Assembly: GCF_015354405.1 (NCBI RefSeq)
Contig: NZ_JADKYP010000006.1
Coordinates: 1-64,000 of the forward strand
From: Nocardia sp. BSTN01
GTDB taxonomy: Bacteria; Actinomycetota; Actinomycetes; Mycobacteriales; Mycobacteriaceae
Length of the DNA: 64,000 nt
Direction: 5' to 3'
The stretch's first letter is position 1. Each line of letters opens with the position of its first letter. This document shows, piece after piece, positions 26,341 to 34,938 of this stretch. The notes under the pieces are model-generated. The model made no database searches. It was given only the letters and a program-made list of their open reading frames with translations, and was not told the DNA's origin. A program made the translations under genes and the position numbers.

Positions 26341-26787
26341 GTGACCACCACCGCTCCGACCACCGTCGTCAACGCCTTCCTGAAAGCATTCGAAGACGGG
26401 GACGTCGACGCAGCGCTCACCTTCGTACACCCCGACATCGTCTGGCGAAACCCTCGGCTGCCGGCCATCCGCGGCAAGAAGTTGGCCGCTGTCGTCTTCA
26501 GTCCCCTTCGCGGCATCGTGGGATTCGGTGTCGTCACCCACCACAGCTCCGTCGACACACCGACGCCGGGCCGGCCGGTGGTCCGCAACGAACGCACCGA
26601 CTACCTGCGCGTCGGCGGTGTGGAAACCAGCTTCCACGTTTCCGGCGTCTTCGAACTCGCCGACGGGCTGATCATCGGATGGCGCGACGACTTCAGTTGG
26701 CCGAGCCTGTTCCGTGGAGCGTTCTCGAAATCGCCACGCCCCACGGATACACAGTGGCTCGCGCCACGCGACCCAGGCGACTGGTGA
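26341..26787 (+). CDS. Limonene-1,2-epoxide hydrolase-like protein
   Basis: About 148 residues of the NTF2/SnoaL fold, closest in motif to limonene-1,2-epoxide hydrolase. NAFLKAFEDGDVDAALTFV opens the cone, VRNERTDYL supplies the expected Arg-Asp pair and IGWRDDF the second Asp of the Asp-Arg-Asp triad. It would open an epoxide or act as an isomerase in the cytoplasm. GTG 26341 has GAAGGAAGG upstream. Second gene of the SRPBCC operon. A nonenzymatic SnoaL-like role cannot be excluded. Confidence 0.78.
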   Translation: MTTTAPTTVVNAFLKAFEDGDVDAALTFVHPDIVWRNPRLPAIRGKKLAAVVFSPLRGIVGFGVVTHHSSVDTPTPGRPVVRNERTDYLRVGGVETSFHVSGVFELADGLIIGWRDDFSWPSLFRGAFSKSPRPTDTQWLAPRDPGDW

Positions 26788-26945
26788 AACACCTTGTCCG
26801 AATGATCAATTCGGACGTCGCCGCAGAATCTCTCGGCTGACGTCGAGGGCCGAACGCAGGGATGCGGCGGCGTCGAGGCGGACACGCAGGGACTCGACCA
26901 CTTTGGTAGCCGCCCGCAGCGCGATGGACGGAACAGGGGCGTGGG

Positions 26946-28069
26946 TCAGCGGTGGGTGATGGCGCGGTGGGTGAACGTCGGCGAGGTTCCCGGGTTGAGC
27001 CACGCCGCTGTCAGTTCGCTGGAGGGGAAGAATTGCAGGAAGCGTGGATCTTTCTGAGACACATCGACGATGGTCTTTTCGATGATGAGTGAGTTGTACT
27101 GTTCGCAGGTGGTCTCGAGGGTGTTGGCGTTGAGTACGACCTCGTGTCCCCATGATCGTGTGGTCCGCGCGAGGCCGGGGATGCGGGAGTGTTCGGGCGT
27201 GAGGCATTCGGCGGCAATGGCGTTTCACTGATCGCCCAGATCCCGGTGTCGGTGTTGAGCACCAGGGTTTGATTGCCCATCGCGTGTCCGGGTGTGGCGA
27301 TCAGAGCCACGCCGGGACCCAGCAGCACGCTGCCGTCGAGCGGCAGGATTCTTTCCGGGGGTAGGTCGACGAAGGTCTGCGGTTGGTACCACGGGCGTTG
27401 GAAGGGGTGTAGGTCCGCCATGGCCTCGAGCTCGTCTCGCTGGGCGAGCAGAGTGGCATTGGGGAATGCGGGCGCTACGGGATGTTCGGGGCTGATATCC
27501 GGTTGTGGACGGGTGGTACCGAGCCAGCGACGCACGTCCTGGGTGTGCAGGTGGTCGAAGGCCAGGTAGTCGACCTGGGCGGGATCGACGCCGGCGCGAC
27601 GGCAGGCGGTGAGTACGTCGGTGTGCTCGTGGGCGAACAGGCCACGCAGTGGACCGGGTGCGTAGCGGTTCATGTCGGCGAAATACGGTGTGTAGGAGTC
27701 GAGTTCGTGGTCGCTGGGTTCGAACAGCAAGGTTGTGGCGGCGCCGTCGCTGTCGGTCCAGCGGATGATCAGCATGCGGTTACTGATGGTGACGAACGGT
27801 ACCGGACTCGCCGCGGCCCGAAACAGTCCGTATCGGGTGGGGTAGGGCAATGAGATCAGGTCGTGAGTGCGCACCGAGGTGGGGTGGCCGGTGGCGGCGA
27901 ACTCGCGACGAAATATCGAAGCCGCGTCGCGGCATGCGCGCAGGCGTGGTCCGTAGCCGCCGGGGGCGGCGAGCGCCTTGTCGAACAGGTCGATTCTCGG
28001 GAACGGTGCTCTTCCCGTCGGGAGGGGGATGAGGACCGGTTCGGTGACCACACGGTCGGACAGGTTCAT
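26946..28069 (-). pseudogene. MBL-fold hydrolase with a single-base frameshift
   Basis: The first about 280 codons are a clear MBL-like protein: FDHLHTQDVRRWLG is the metal motif region and LIATPGHAMGNQTLVL follows. After GIWAIS the frame goes wrong and stops at 27011. Adding one A in the GAAACGCC run near 27222 restores a GC3-biased frame through ECLTPEHSRIPGLA, IVDVSQKDPRFLQFF and a TGA at 26946, about 374 residues. Either an assembly error or a fresh mutation. ATG 28069 has AAGGAG; last gene of the five-gene operon. A lactone or ester hydrolase role is plausible. Confidence 0.75.
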
Positions 28070-28097
28070 GGGGCTCTCCTTCTGCTCGACGGTGTGG

Positions 28098-28874
28098 TTA
28101 CAGGACTCGGGGCCGCATCCGGCTGAGCATGAACAGTGGGGTCAGTGGCCGGACGGGGATGGGTGGGATCCAGACTCCCGGCAGGTCGACGCGGTGCAGT
28201 CGGGCTTCGACGACGCGGCCGATTCCCATCTGGTCGAGTGGGTCGCGTTCGGAGCCGGCGAACTCGAGCGTGAACTCGTCGATCCGGCGTACTTCGATGA
28301 CGCGTTCGCGTGGTGTGAACGCCATCAACCAGGCGGGGAAGAGCCCGGCGAGGCCGGCGACGTTGCGGTGCGGGCGGCCCAGGATCGGTGGCGGATCCGT
28401 GAGGTTCTCACCGAGTCGCCCGCTCATGCGCAGTAGCGGGTGTCCGCGGCGGCCGGCTTCGGCGTGGATGTGAGTGCCGGTGAGGTTCCAGTCGATCGTG
28501 CCGAGTTTTTTCGGGTAGCCGAGGAGTTCGCGGCCGAGGATCAGGGCGACGTCGTCGTCGAGAATCATCCAGGGACAGTGAATTCCGGTGCCCTGCAGAG
28601 TTTTCACGTGTACGAACAGTCCGGCCTCGTGATAGACCGAGCCGTAATTGCAATCGGGAAACCAGGCGGTGAACAGGTCTGCGCGGGCCGGTTCGGCCAC
28701 GCGCACACCGGCGGGCAGCCATTGCCGCATTCGTGCGGGGTCGATGTCGACCGTCGCGCTGAAGTAGTGGGCGTCGCGGTAGAGGCTGCGCCGTGGATCG
28801 CCGAGCAGCAGCGATCTGCGCAGATCGGCGACGAGTGAGCGGCCGGAGCTTCGGACGGCGGGTTCCCAGCTCAT
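28098..28874 (-). CDS. Acetoacetate decarboxylase family protein
   Basis: ADC-family protein of 258 residues. The catalytic region is present: DDVALILGRELLGYPKKLG, in which one of the paired Lys corresponds to the Schiff-base Lys of acetoacetate decarboxylase; FTAWFPDCNYGSVYHEAG precedes it. Members decarboxylate beta-keto acids or act as aldolase-dehydratases. Its start is 1 bp from the SDR stop, so translation is coupled. Part of the TetR-controlled operon. Confidence 0.85.
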   Translation of the reverse strand: MSWEPAVRSSGRSLVADLRRSLLLGDPRRSLYRDAHYFSATVDIDPARMRQWLPAGVRVAEPARADLFTAWFPDCNYGSVYHEAGLFVHVKTLQGTGIHCPWMILDDDVALILGRELLGYPKKLGTIDWNLTGTHIHAEAGRRGHPLLRMSGRLGENLTDPPPILGRPHRNVAGLAGLFPAWLMAFTPRERVIEVRRIDEFTLEFAGSERDPLDQMGIGRVVEARLHRVDLPGVWIPPIPVRPLTPLFMLSRMRPRVL

Positions 28875-28875
28875 A

Positions 28876-29676
28876 TCAGGTGACCTTCCGGTAGACGGCG
28901 CGCAGGACCGGACCGACCATGGCGCGCGGGGTGTAGTGGCCGCCGAGGGTTTGCATCTTGGCGAACAAGCCGGGGACCACCCGGCGGCGTCCGGCTGCCA
29001 GTCCTCGGAGCCCTTGCGTCGCAGCCTGTTCCGCGCTCACCCACAGTGGCGCGGGCACGAGTGCGTCGAGGCCCGGGGCCTGCGCGGCTTCGGCGTACTC
29101 GGTTCGCACCGGGCCGGGAGCCAGCAGTGTGCAGTGCACTCCGGTGCCGGCGAGTTCGGTGTGCAGGGATTCGGCGAAGGTATTGGCAAAGGCCTTGGTG
29201 GCGGCGTAGGTGGCGTTGTTCGGTCCGGGTTGATTGCCTGCGGTGGAGCCGGTGATCAGGATCGCGCCTGCCCTTCGTCGCAGCATTCCGGGCAGCACCG
29301 CCAGCGTGAGTTCGTGCACCGCAACCGCATTCAGTTCGACCTCCTGCCGCTCCCGAGCCGGATCGGCGGTGGCCAGTTCGCCGTAGGTGGCGAACCCGGC
29401 GTTGTTGCAGAGGATCGCGATCTCGCGCGTGGCCAGCTCGTCACAGAGTTCGGCGCGCCGGTCGCGGTCGGACAGGTCGACTGCGCGAATCTCGGCGTCG
29501 ATCGCGAAGCGCCGGTGCAATTCGGCCGCCAGCATGCGCAGGCGATCCTCGCGGCGTGCCACGAGAATCAGCGAATGTCCTTGCTGTGCAAGAATTTCGG
29601 CCAGTGCGGTGCCGATGCCGGAAGAGGCGCCGGTGACGACGGCGCGGCTGGTGGGTGTGGGGTCGGGCAGACTCAT
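28876..29676 (-). CDS. Short-chain dehydrogenase/reductase
   Basis: Classical SDR of 266 residues: TGASSGIG (16-23), NNAG near 90, catalytic Ser in ITGSTAG and Tyr-Lys in YAATKAF. The C-terminus has an extra segment (VPGLFAKMQTLGGHYTPR) typical of the DltE/SDR type that acts on bulky substrates. It would oxidise or reduce a hydroxyl/keto group of the regulon's substrate with NAD(P). The 13-bp gap from the upstream ene-reductase gene indicates one operon. Confidence 0.9.
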   Translation of the reverse strand: MSLPDPTPTSRAVVTGASSGIGTALAEILAQQGHSLILVARREDRLRMLAAELHRRFAIDAEIRAVDLSDRDRRAELCDELATREIAILCNNAGFATYGELATADPARERQEVELNAVAVHELTLAVLPGMLRRRAGAILITGSTAGNQPGPNNATYAATKAFANTFAESLHTELAGTGVHCTLLAPGPVRTEYAEAAQAPGLDALVPAPLWVSAEQAATQGLRGLAAGRRRVVPGLFAKMQTLGGHYTPRAMVGPVLRAVYRKVT

Positions 29677-29689
29677 TATCGCGTTCCGA

Positions 29690-30931
29690 TCAGAATTGGG
29701 TGAGAGCGCGTGCGGTGACCATGGCCCCGGCGCCGATCAGGGTGCGGACCGCGCCGGGACTTGACGGGCTGGTGTCTCCGGCGGCGATGCGGCGGAAGTT
29801 GGCTGCGTGCCAGGCCAATTGGAGGTAGGAGTTGACCGGGGTGGCACCGGGGATCGGGATGCGTGGCGCTGTGGGTAGCGAGTCGGGCCGGTGGGTTCGA
29901 TTCCGCAATTCGGTAGCGATGGCAGGCCGAACCGCGAAGGGGCGGCCGAGTCCGATGATGTCGACAGCGCCCTGTGCGAGGACCTCGTTCATGAAATCGA
30001 GGGTGCGGATTCCGCCGGTGAGCATGAGCGGCACAGATGACCGTGCCCGCAGGGCTTCGGCGTAGTGCAGGAAGTAGGCCTCCCGGGTGCGGGTGGAGTC
30101 CTGGACGACACCGGTCATGGCGGGCGCTTCGTAATTGCCGCCGGAGATCTCGAGCAGGTCGATGCCGGCCTGTTCCAGGGCGAGGGCTGTCTCGAGGGAT
30201 TCTGCCTGTTCGAGACCGCCCTGTTGGAAGTCGGCGGAGTTGAGCTTCACCGACACCACCGCGGCGGGGCCGACGGCGCGGCGCACGTCGGCGACGACCT
30301 CGAGCAGTAGCCGCCGTCGATTCTGCGGTGTGCCGCCGTAGTGGTCGGTGCGCCGGTTGGCGATCGGTGACAGGAATTGCGACAGCAGGTAGCCGTGGGC
30401 GGCGTGCACCTGCACCCCCGAAAAGCCCGCTGCCACAGCGAGTTCCGCCGTCCGCGCGTAGCGTCGGCGTAGATCGGTGATGTCGGTGAGCGCCAGGGCA
30501 CGCGGCTTGCGCAGATTGAAGCCCGGCGCGTGGGGCCGCAGCGCCGAGGGCCCGACGGGTCGCCGATGCAGCGGGCCCACCGCCACACGGCCCGGGTGAT
30601 TGATCTGCATGACCATCACCGAGCCTTCGCGGGCGCCGGCGCGGGCCCAGTTGCGCACGGCCTCGAGGTTGCCGTCGTCTTCGAGGGTCACATTGCGGGG
30701 TTCGACATAGGCACGGCGGTCGATCATGACGTTGCCGGTGATCAGTAGTCCGGCGCCGCCGCGTCCCCATGCGCTGTAGAGCCGGATCAGGTCGTGACCG
30801 GGAGCGCCGTCGAGGCGGCCGAGTTGCTCGCTCATGGCGGCTTTGGCAATGCGGTTGGGTACGCGGACACCGCACGGGAGGCCGAGCGGGCTGTCGACGG
30901 TCGTGGTGACCGGTCGGTTCCTGGTGGACAT
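29690..30931 (-). CDS. Old yellow enzyme-type NADH:flavin oxidoreductase
   Basis: FMN-dependent ene-reductase family, 413 residues. Characteristic features are RIAKAAMSEQLG at the N-terminus, MQINHPGR, the substrate motif VQVHAAHGYLLSQFLSP, LEISGGNYE and the phosphate-binding end GLGRPFAVRP. It reduces activated C=C bonds (enones such as carvone) or dienoyl-CoA-like substrates. ATG 30931 has AAGGAG 7 bp upstream; the longer frame is not conserved. Second gene of the operon behind the monooxygenase. Confidence 0.9.
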   Translation of the reverse strand: MSTRNRPVTTTVDSPLGLPCGVRVPNRIAKAAMSEQLGRLDGAPGHDLIRLYSAWGRGGAGLLITGNVMIDRRAYVEPRNVTLEDDGNLEAVRNWARAGAREGSVMVMQINHPGRVAVGPLHRRPVGPSALRPHAPGFNLRKPRALALTDITDLRRRYARTAELAVAAGFSGVQVHAAHGYLLSQFLSPIANRRTDHYGGTPQNRRRLLLEVVADVRRAVGPAAVVSVKLNSADFQQGGLEQAESLETALALEQAGIDLLEISGGNYEAPAMTGVVQDSTRTREAYFLHYAEALRARSSVPLMLTGGIRTLDFMNEVLAQGAVDIIGLGRPFAVRPAIATELRNRTHRPDSLPTAPRIPIPGATPVNSYLQLAWHAANFRRIAAGDTSPSSPGAVRTLIGAGAMVTARALTQF

Positions 30932-30962
30932 GATGGTCTCCTTGTGCTGTGAGAGAACGAGA

Positions 30963-32354
30963 TCAGGCGTTGCGGCGCACGGCGGCCAGCAGCGGGCGCA
31001 GCAGCGAGGGCGACAGTGGGATGCGCTCGATGTCCGGTAGCTCGGGGCGCGCACGCGCGCCCGGCGATGGTGGGGTGGCGATGCCGAGACGTGCACGCAA
31101 CAGCATGAGGGTGGACACGATGCGGATCAGTCGGCGGCCACGCACGACGTCCCAGCGCAATTCCGGCCCACCGGCCAGAATCTGCGCTGAGGGCTTCGAC
31201 ACCATCGAATACAGATTGCCGACCGGCTCGTGCAGGCGCTGTTGCAGCAGCGCTGCTTCGGCGAGCAGTCGCGAGCTGTTCATCAGCAACATCCCCGCAC
31301 CGGAGCGAGGCGCGACCAGTCCGGCGAAGTACAGATTCGCCAGGCCCGGCGCGAACGTGTGCGACACCAACCGTGGCTGGCCGTTCTCCCATTCGAGCAG
31401 GCCGTCGCGCAGGAACGGAAACGTGGTCTTGAAGCCGGTCGCCCAGACGATGGTGTCGTATTCCGCGCTGGTGCCGTCGACGAAACGTACTGTGCTCCCG
31501 GTGAACCCGGCGATCTCGGGCCGGATGGCGATACGCCCGTGTTTGAGGAAGTACGGCAGTTGCTGGTTGACGACCAGGTCCTGCTCGAAGATGCGGTGGG
31601 TCGGCTTCTCCAGGCCGAAACTGCCGTAACTGCCCATCCCGAGTGCGACGATCGTCCGAAATACCGCCTCCTGCACCACTTTCGGCACCGGTATGGAGCC
31701 GACATCGAATTTGCTGCTCGGGACGCCCATCACGTATTTGGGGATGAACCAGTAGCTTCGGCGCAGCGACAGCTCCGCGGTGCCGAAGGTCAGCGCGGAC
31801 TCCACCGCGAGGTCGCAGCCGGAGTTCCCGGCTCCCACGACCAGTACCCGCGGCCCATCCAGATCCGCGGGACGCTTGTAGTCCTTGGAATGGATCTGCT
31901 TACCGGCGAATTCGCCCGGGTACGACGGAATCCGGGTGTCCCAGTAGTGGCCGTTGGCGACCACCACACCGGTGTACTCGCGTGTCTCGCCGGTGCCGAA
32001 ACTCACCCGCCACCCGGCCGATCCGGACTGGTTCACCGGCTCGACATCGGTGACGAGCATGCCGAATTCGATGCGCCGTTCGAGTCCGAACTCGGCCGCG
32101 AACGTGCACAGGTAGTCACGCATCTGAGCGGCACTGGGGAAATCCGGGTAGTCGCGAGGCATGGGGAAGTCCGGATATTCGGTGACATCGCGGGCGCTGA
32201 TCAGATGGGTGGAGTCGTAGACCCCGTGTGACCAGTTGCCGCCGACGGCATCGGTGGCCTCGACGTGGTCGTAATCCAACCCGAGATCGGCGTATGCCTT
32301 CGCCACGGCCAACCCGGTGTAGCCGGCCCCGATGATGCAGTACCGAAATGGCAC
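30963..32354 (-). CDS. Flavin-containing monooxygenase (class B)
   Basis: About 463 residues. The FAD-binding GAGYTG lies near the N-terminus (CIIGAGYTGLAVAKAYADLG), the NADPH-binding GAGNSG near 180, and FAGKQIHSKDYK matches the FMO fingerprint FxGxxxHxxxY rather than the Baeyer-Villiger version ending in W. WATGFKTTFPF is the usual second signature. Oxygenates a nucleophilic heteroatom or, in some relatives, a ketone. GTG 32354 has AAGGAG upstream. Leads the five-gene operon, directly behind operators at 32371-32402, facing the TetR gene. Confidence 0.9.
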   Translation of the reverse strand: MPFRYCIIGAGYTGLAVAKAYADLGLDYDHVEATDAVGGNWSHGVYDSTHLISARDVTEYPDFPMPRDYPDFPSAAQMRDYLCTFAAEFGLERRIEFGMLVTDVEPVNQSGSAGWRVSFGTGETREYTGVVVANGHYWDTRIPSYPGEFAGKQIHSKDYKRPADLDGPRVLVVGAGNSGCDLAVESALTFGTAELSLRRSYWFIPKYVMGVPSSKFDVGSIPVPKVVQEAVFRTIVALGMGSYGSFGLEKPTHRIFEQDLVVNQQLPYFLKHGRIAIRPEIAGFTGSTVRFVDGTSAEYDTIVWATGFKTTFPFLRDGLLEWENGQPRLVSHTFAPGLANLYFAGLVAPRSGAGMLLMNSSRLLAEAALLQQRLHEPVGNLYSMVSKPSAQILAGGPELRWDVVRGRRLIRIVSTLMLLRARLGIATPPSPGARARPELPDIERIPLSPSLLRPLLAAVRRNA

Positions 32355-32370
32355 GGCCTCTCCTTCCAAA

Positions 32371-32402
32371 AGCTACAGTCTGTGTAGCTACAGTGACTGT
32401 AG
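32371..32402. promoter_or_regulatory. Overlapping TetR-type operators between FMO and tetR
   Basis: 32371-32389 is AGCTACAG-TCT-GTGTAGCT with one mismatch; 32388-32402 is CTACAG-TGA-CTGTAG, perfect. The two share CTACAG and are 15 bp apart centre to centre, 17 bp from the FMO start and 64 bp from the tetR start. They match the pair at 25779-25833. Confidence 0.72.
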
Positions 32403-32465
32403 TATTTGGGACCGACGGAGGCGCTGTCAAGCGGCGGTCCGGAACGGAGAGGTGGCGAAGACACT

Positions 32466-33083
32466 GTGGCCGAGCGACGAAATCGCACATACGCACCGCG
32501 TATGGCACCCGAGCAACGCCGGGAACAACTACTCGACGCGGTATTGCGGGTGATCGTGGAACAGGGCGTGCACAAGGTGTCCATCGACACCGTGGCGCGC
32601 GCGGCCGACGTCAGTCGCCCCGTGATCTACGGACTGTTCGACGACTCCGAACAGTTGCTGCGCGCCTCTCTCGACCGCGAGGAAGCGGGGGCGCTGGCGC
32701 AGATTGCCGAGGTGGTCGCGACCGTCGAGGCCGGCACGGACCCCGTCGACGCGCTGCTGGGCGGGTTCGACGCCTTCCTGGCCGAGGTTCAGGCCGCGCC
32801 CGACCGGTGGCGCGCCATTTTCCTCATCGCCGATGCCAGCACGCCGGCGTTCCGTCGGCGCATCGACCGTGCGAGGCAGAGCTTCCTGGGCGCTGTCGAG
32901 AACTTCGTTCGGTCGAGCACGCCGGCGCGACAGCCCGCCGGTTTCGACGCCGCGCTCACCGCTCGCATGCTCTACGCACTGTTCTGGGAGGCCGGGCGCC
33001 TCGTCCTCGCCGATCCGGAAGCTTTCCCCGCCAGTCGAATTCGGGACTACGCGAGGAGTCTGGCTCGAATCCTTCCGACGTAG
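32466..33083 (+). CDS. TetR-family regulator of the monooxygenase regulon
   Basis: About 205 residues. The helix-turn-helix is VSIDTVARAADVSRPVIYGL at about 38-57, preceded by QLLDAVLRVIVEQG. The C-terminal part (DALLGGFDAFLAEVQAAPDR, then ARMLYALFWEAGRLV) is a normal TetR ligand domain. GTG 32466 is preferred over the longer frame because it starts at the family N-terminus. It very probably binds the CTACAG-N3-CTGTAG palindromes on its own upstream side and at 25.8 kb; this is inferred from position and repetition. Confidence 0.88.
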   Translation: MAERRNRTYAPRMAPEQRREQLLDAVLRVIVEQGVHKVSIDTVARAADVSRPVIYGLFDDSEQLLRASLDREEAGALAQIAEVVATVEAGTDPVDALLGGFDAFLAEVQAAPDRWRAIFLIADASTPAFRRRIDRARQSFLGAVENFVRSSTPARQPAGFDAALTARMLYALFWEAGRLVLADPEAFPASRIRDYARSLARILPT

Positions 33084-33255
33084 CCAACTTGTGGCGATGT
33101 GACGGGTGCCATCGGGTATGGCAGGTCGGTGTGTGTCGAGACGCGCCGACTGTGCGACCAGTTGAAAGGCGGTGCGGCACGGCTCATGGGGCTGTTGCAC
33201 GGAGAGGCGACGTCGGACCCGAGCGTGTGGAAGGTTCCTGTGAGTAGCGCGCGTC

Positions 33256-33291
33256 GCCACCACATACGCGGGTGTCGGATTCAGTGGTGGC
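33256..33291. repeat. 36-bp inverted-repeat element, copy 2
   Basis: GCCACCAC and GTGGTGGC form a perfect 8-bp inverted repeat around a core with TACGCGGGTG and TTCA, as in copy 1 at 11786-11821. It lies between convergent genes and contains the stop codon and last His codons of the RNase H-like gene. Confidence 0.58.
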
Positions 33292-34774
33292 GGCGCGTGC
33301 GCGCGAGGCGGTGGGCGCGGTCGTGGAGTTGGTGACCGGTTCGGCTGGCGATCCAATGCACGGTGAACGGAACAGGTCGCTGGATGGCGGCTCGGAGGCG
33401 GTCTCGGGCGGGTTGGGAGATGGGAAACGCGCCCACGACGCCGGTGGTGAGTGCGCTGGTCACCGCGTCGACGGCTCCTGTGCAATCGGACACGATGCGG
33501 AGCGGCCGGGTGCGGAGTTCGAGTGCTAGTGCGGCTTCGCAGATCGCGATGACTTCGCCTTCTGTGGCCGAGTTCGCCGCTGTGCAGTGGCCGCTTCCGG
33601 TTCGTCCATCGGCGGCGGTCCAGCCGTAACCGCCGGTGGCCGCATAACCTGACGCGTCCACGGCGACCTCGAGTGGCTCATGGCTTGTGTCGTCGAGGGG
33701 ACTGCCACCCGTGGCCGGGTCTGCAGGTATGAAACGCGGCGCGGCCCAGGGTATTTCGGCGAGCAGCTCCTCGGCGAGTTCTGCTGCGGCACTGAAGTCG
33801 AAGTCCTCGCGTTCCCACCGGACACGATGGGCGATCACGACGCTGCGAATGCTCTGCCACAGAATCGGATTCGCCTCGGCGAGTGCCGTCCTCGCATCAG
33901 CGTGGCACTGCTCGACAAGGCCGCCCTCATCGGCGTTCACCTGTGCGGCCACGGCGTCGCGGAGTTCGTTGTACAGGCGCTGCGCGACGCTGCGGTGTAC
34001 TCGCAGTGACGCGAATTCTTCATACAATTCCCGCAATCGGCTCAGTTGGCCCCGGCTCGGACTCGGGCCGGCTCGGCGGGCGCGGTCGCGGATGCGCTGC
34101 ATATCTGTTCGTATACCGACCTCGACGCGGCTGAGTGCGCGCCACCAACGCTCGATGACGGGGTACTCGTCGAGGCCTGCGATGTATTCCTTGGTGAGCG
34201 AGCGCCGTACGGTCCCGTCGAATGCGTCGTCGGGGAGTGCGAGCAGCCGTTGCGCATCGGCAGAGACGGTGGTTGTCATCCATCCGTGCTCGACCGCCCA
34301 TGCCCACCAGTTGTGTGTGGGCAAACGTCCGCGCCCGGGTTCGGCGCCGGCGGATGCGATGGCGAGGTCGAAATGGTGCGAATAGTCTTCGGGCAGTATC
34401 AGTTTCAGTAGCCACGCCGACATGAGGTCGAGATCTCGCGGCGGTTGTGTGGCTCGGTGCCGATTTCCTCGCTCCGCGCGCAGCTCCTTGATCACTGCTA
34501 CGCGCAACGTCTGGGCTTGTTGATACGCGCGGGCCACGGTCTCGCGTCCGCGAACCTGGTGGGACAGAGTGAGGATTTGCAGCTCGCCCTCGAGTATGGT
34601 CTGCGCGTAATGCAAGCCGTCGGCGCGTGCGTTCCGAAGGGGCGGGCTGTGCAGCGCGCTGAGGGTCTCGGGTGACGCGGTGCCCTCGATTTCCGACCAG
34701 CAGGCGGCAGCCAAGACGTCGAAGTCGGACAACAAAGAGTCCAGCAGCGACGTCGAGCTCCGGGCACCTGTCAT
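33281..34774 (-). CDS. Two-part protein with C-terminal RNase H fold
   Basis: About 497 residues. The C-terminal 130 residues follow RNase HI: EVAVDASGYAATGGYGW with Asp373, NSATEGEVIAICEAAL with Glu405, RIVSDCTGAVDA with Asp430, and ASRTGHQLHDRAH with a His and final Asp485. All four acidic positions are present. The first about 365 residues are mainly charged helices and match no family I know. No signal peptide. It may process RNA-DNA hybrids or structured RNA under control of the N-terminal domain. Stops inside the 36-bp repeat. Confidence 0.7.
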   Translation of the reverse strand: MTGARSSTSLLDSLLSDFDVLAAACWSEIEGTASPETLSALHSPPLRNARADGLHYAQTILEGELQILTLSHQVRGRETVARAYQQAQTLRVAVIKELRAERGNRHRATQPPRDLDLMSAWLLKLILPEDYSHHFDLAIASAGAEPGRGRLPTHNWWAWAVEHGWMTTTVSADAQRLLALPDDAFDGTVRRSLTKEYIAGLDEYPVIERWWRALSRVEVGIRTDMQRIRDRARRAGPSPSRGQLSRLRELYEEFASLRVHRSVAQRLYNELRDAVAAQVNADEGGLVEQCHADARTALAEANPILWQSIRSVVIAHRVRWEREDFDFSAAAELAEELLAEIPWAAPRFIPADPATGGSPLDDTSHEPLEVAVDASGYAATGGYGWTAADGRTGSGHCTAANSATEGEVIAICEAALALELRTRPLRIVSDCTGAVDAVTSALTTGVVGAFPISQPARDRLRAAIQRPVPFTVHWIASRTGHQLHDRAHRLARTRRHH

Positions 34775-34938
34775 GGGGCGAAGATAATCCGCCGCACCGA
34801 CACATTCGGTTCGTTGCCGGGGTCTTCGCACGACCCCGAGGAGTGTCCGATTGATCCGATGGCGATTCCGGTGAGAGACGGGCGAAGCCGGGCCGATGGC
34901 CGCTCCCTGACCCCGAAAACCGCCTCTCACCAGGCAAT

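Noticed and set aside
26806-26945. Minus-strand tail reading VVESLRVRLDAAASLRSALD
   Set aside because: Looks mildly coding but has no good start and follows the restored stop of the MBL gene; not enough for a gene call.
31230-32231. 333-codon plus-strand frame
   Set aside because: Antisense to the flavin monooxygenase, whose motifs are unambiguous.
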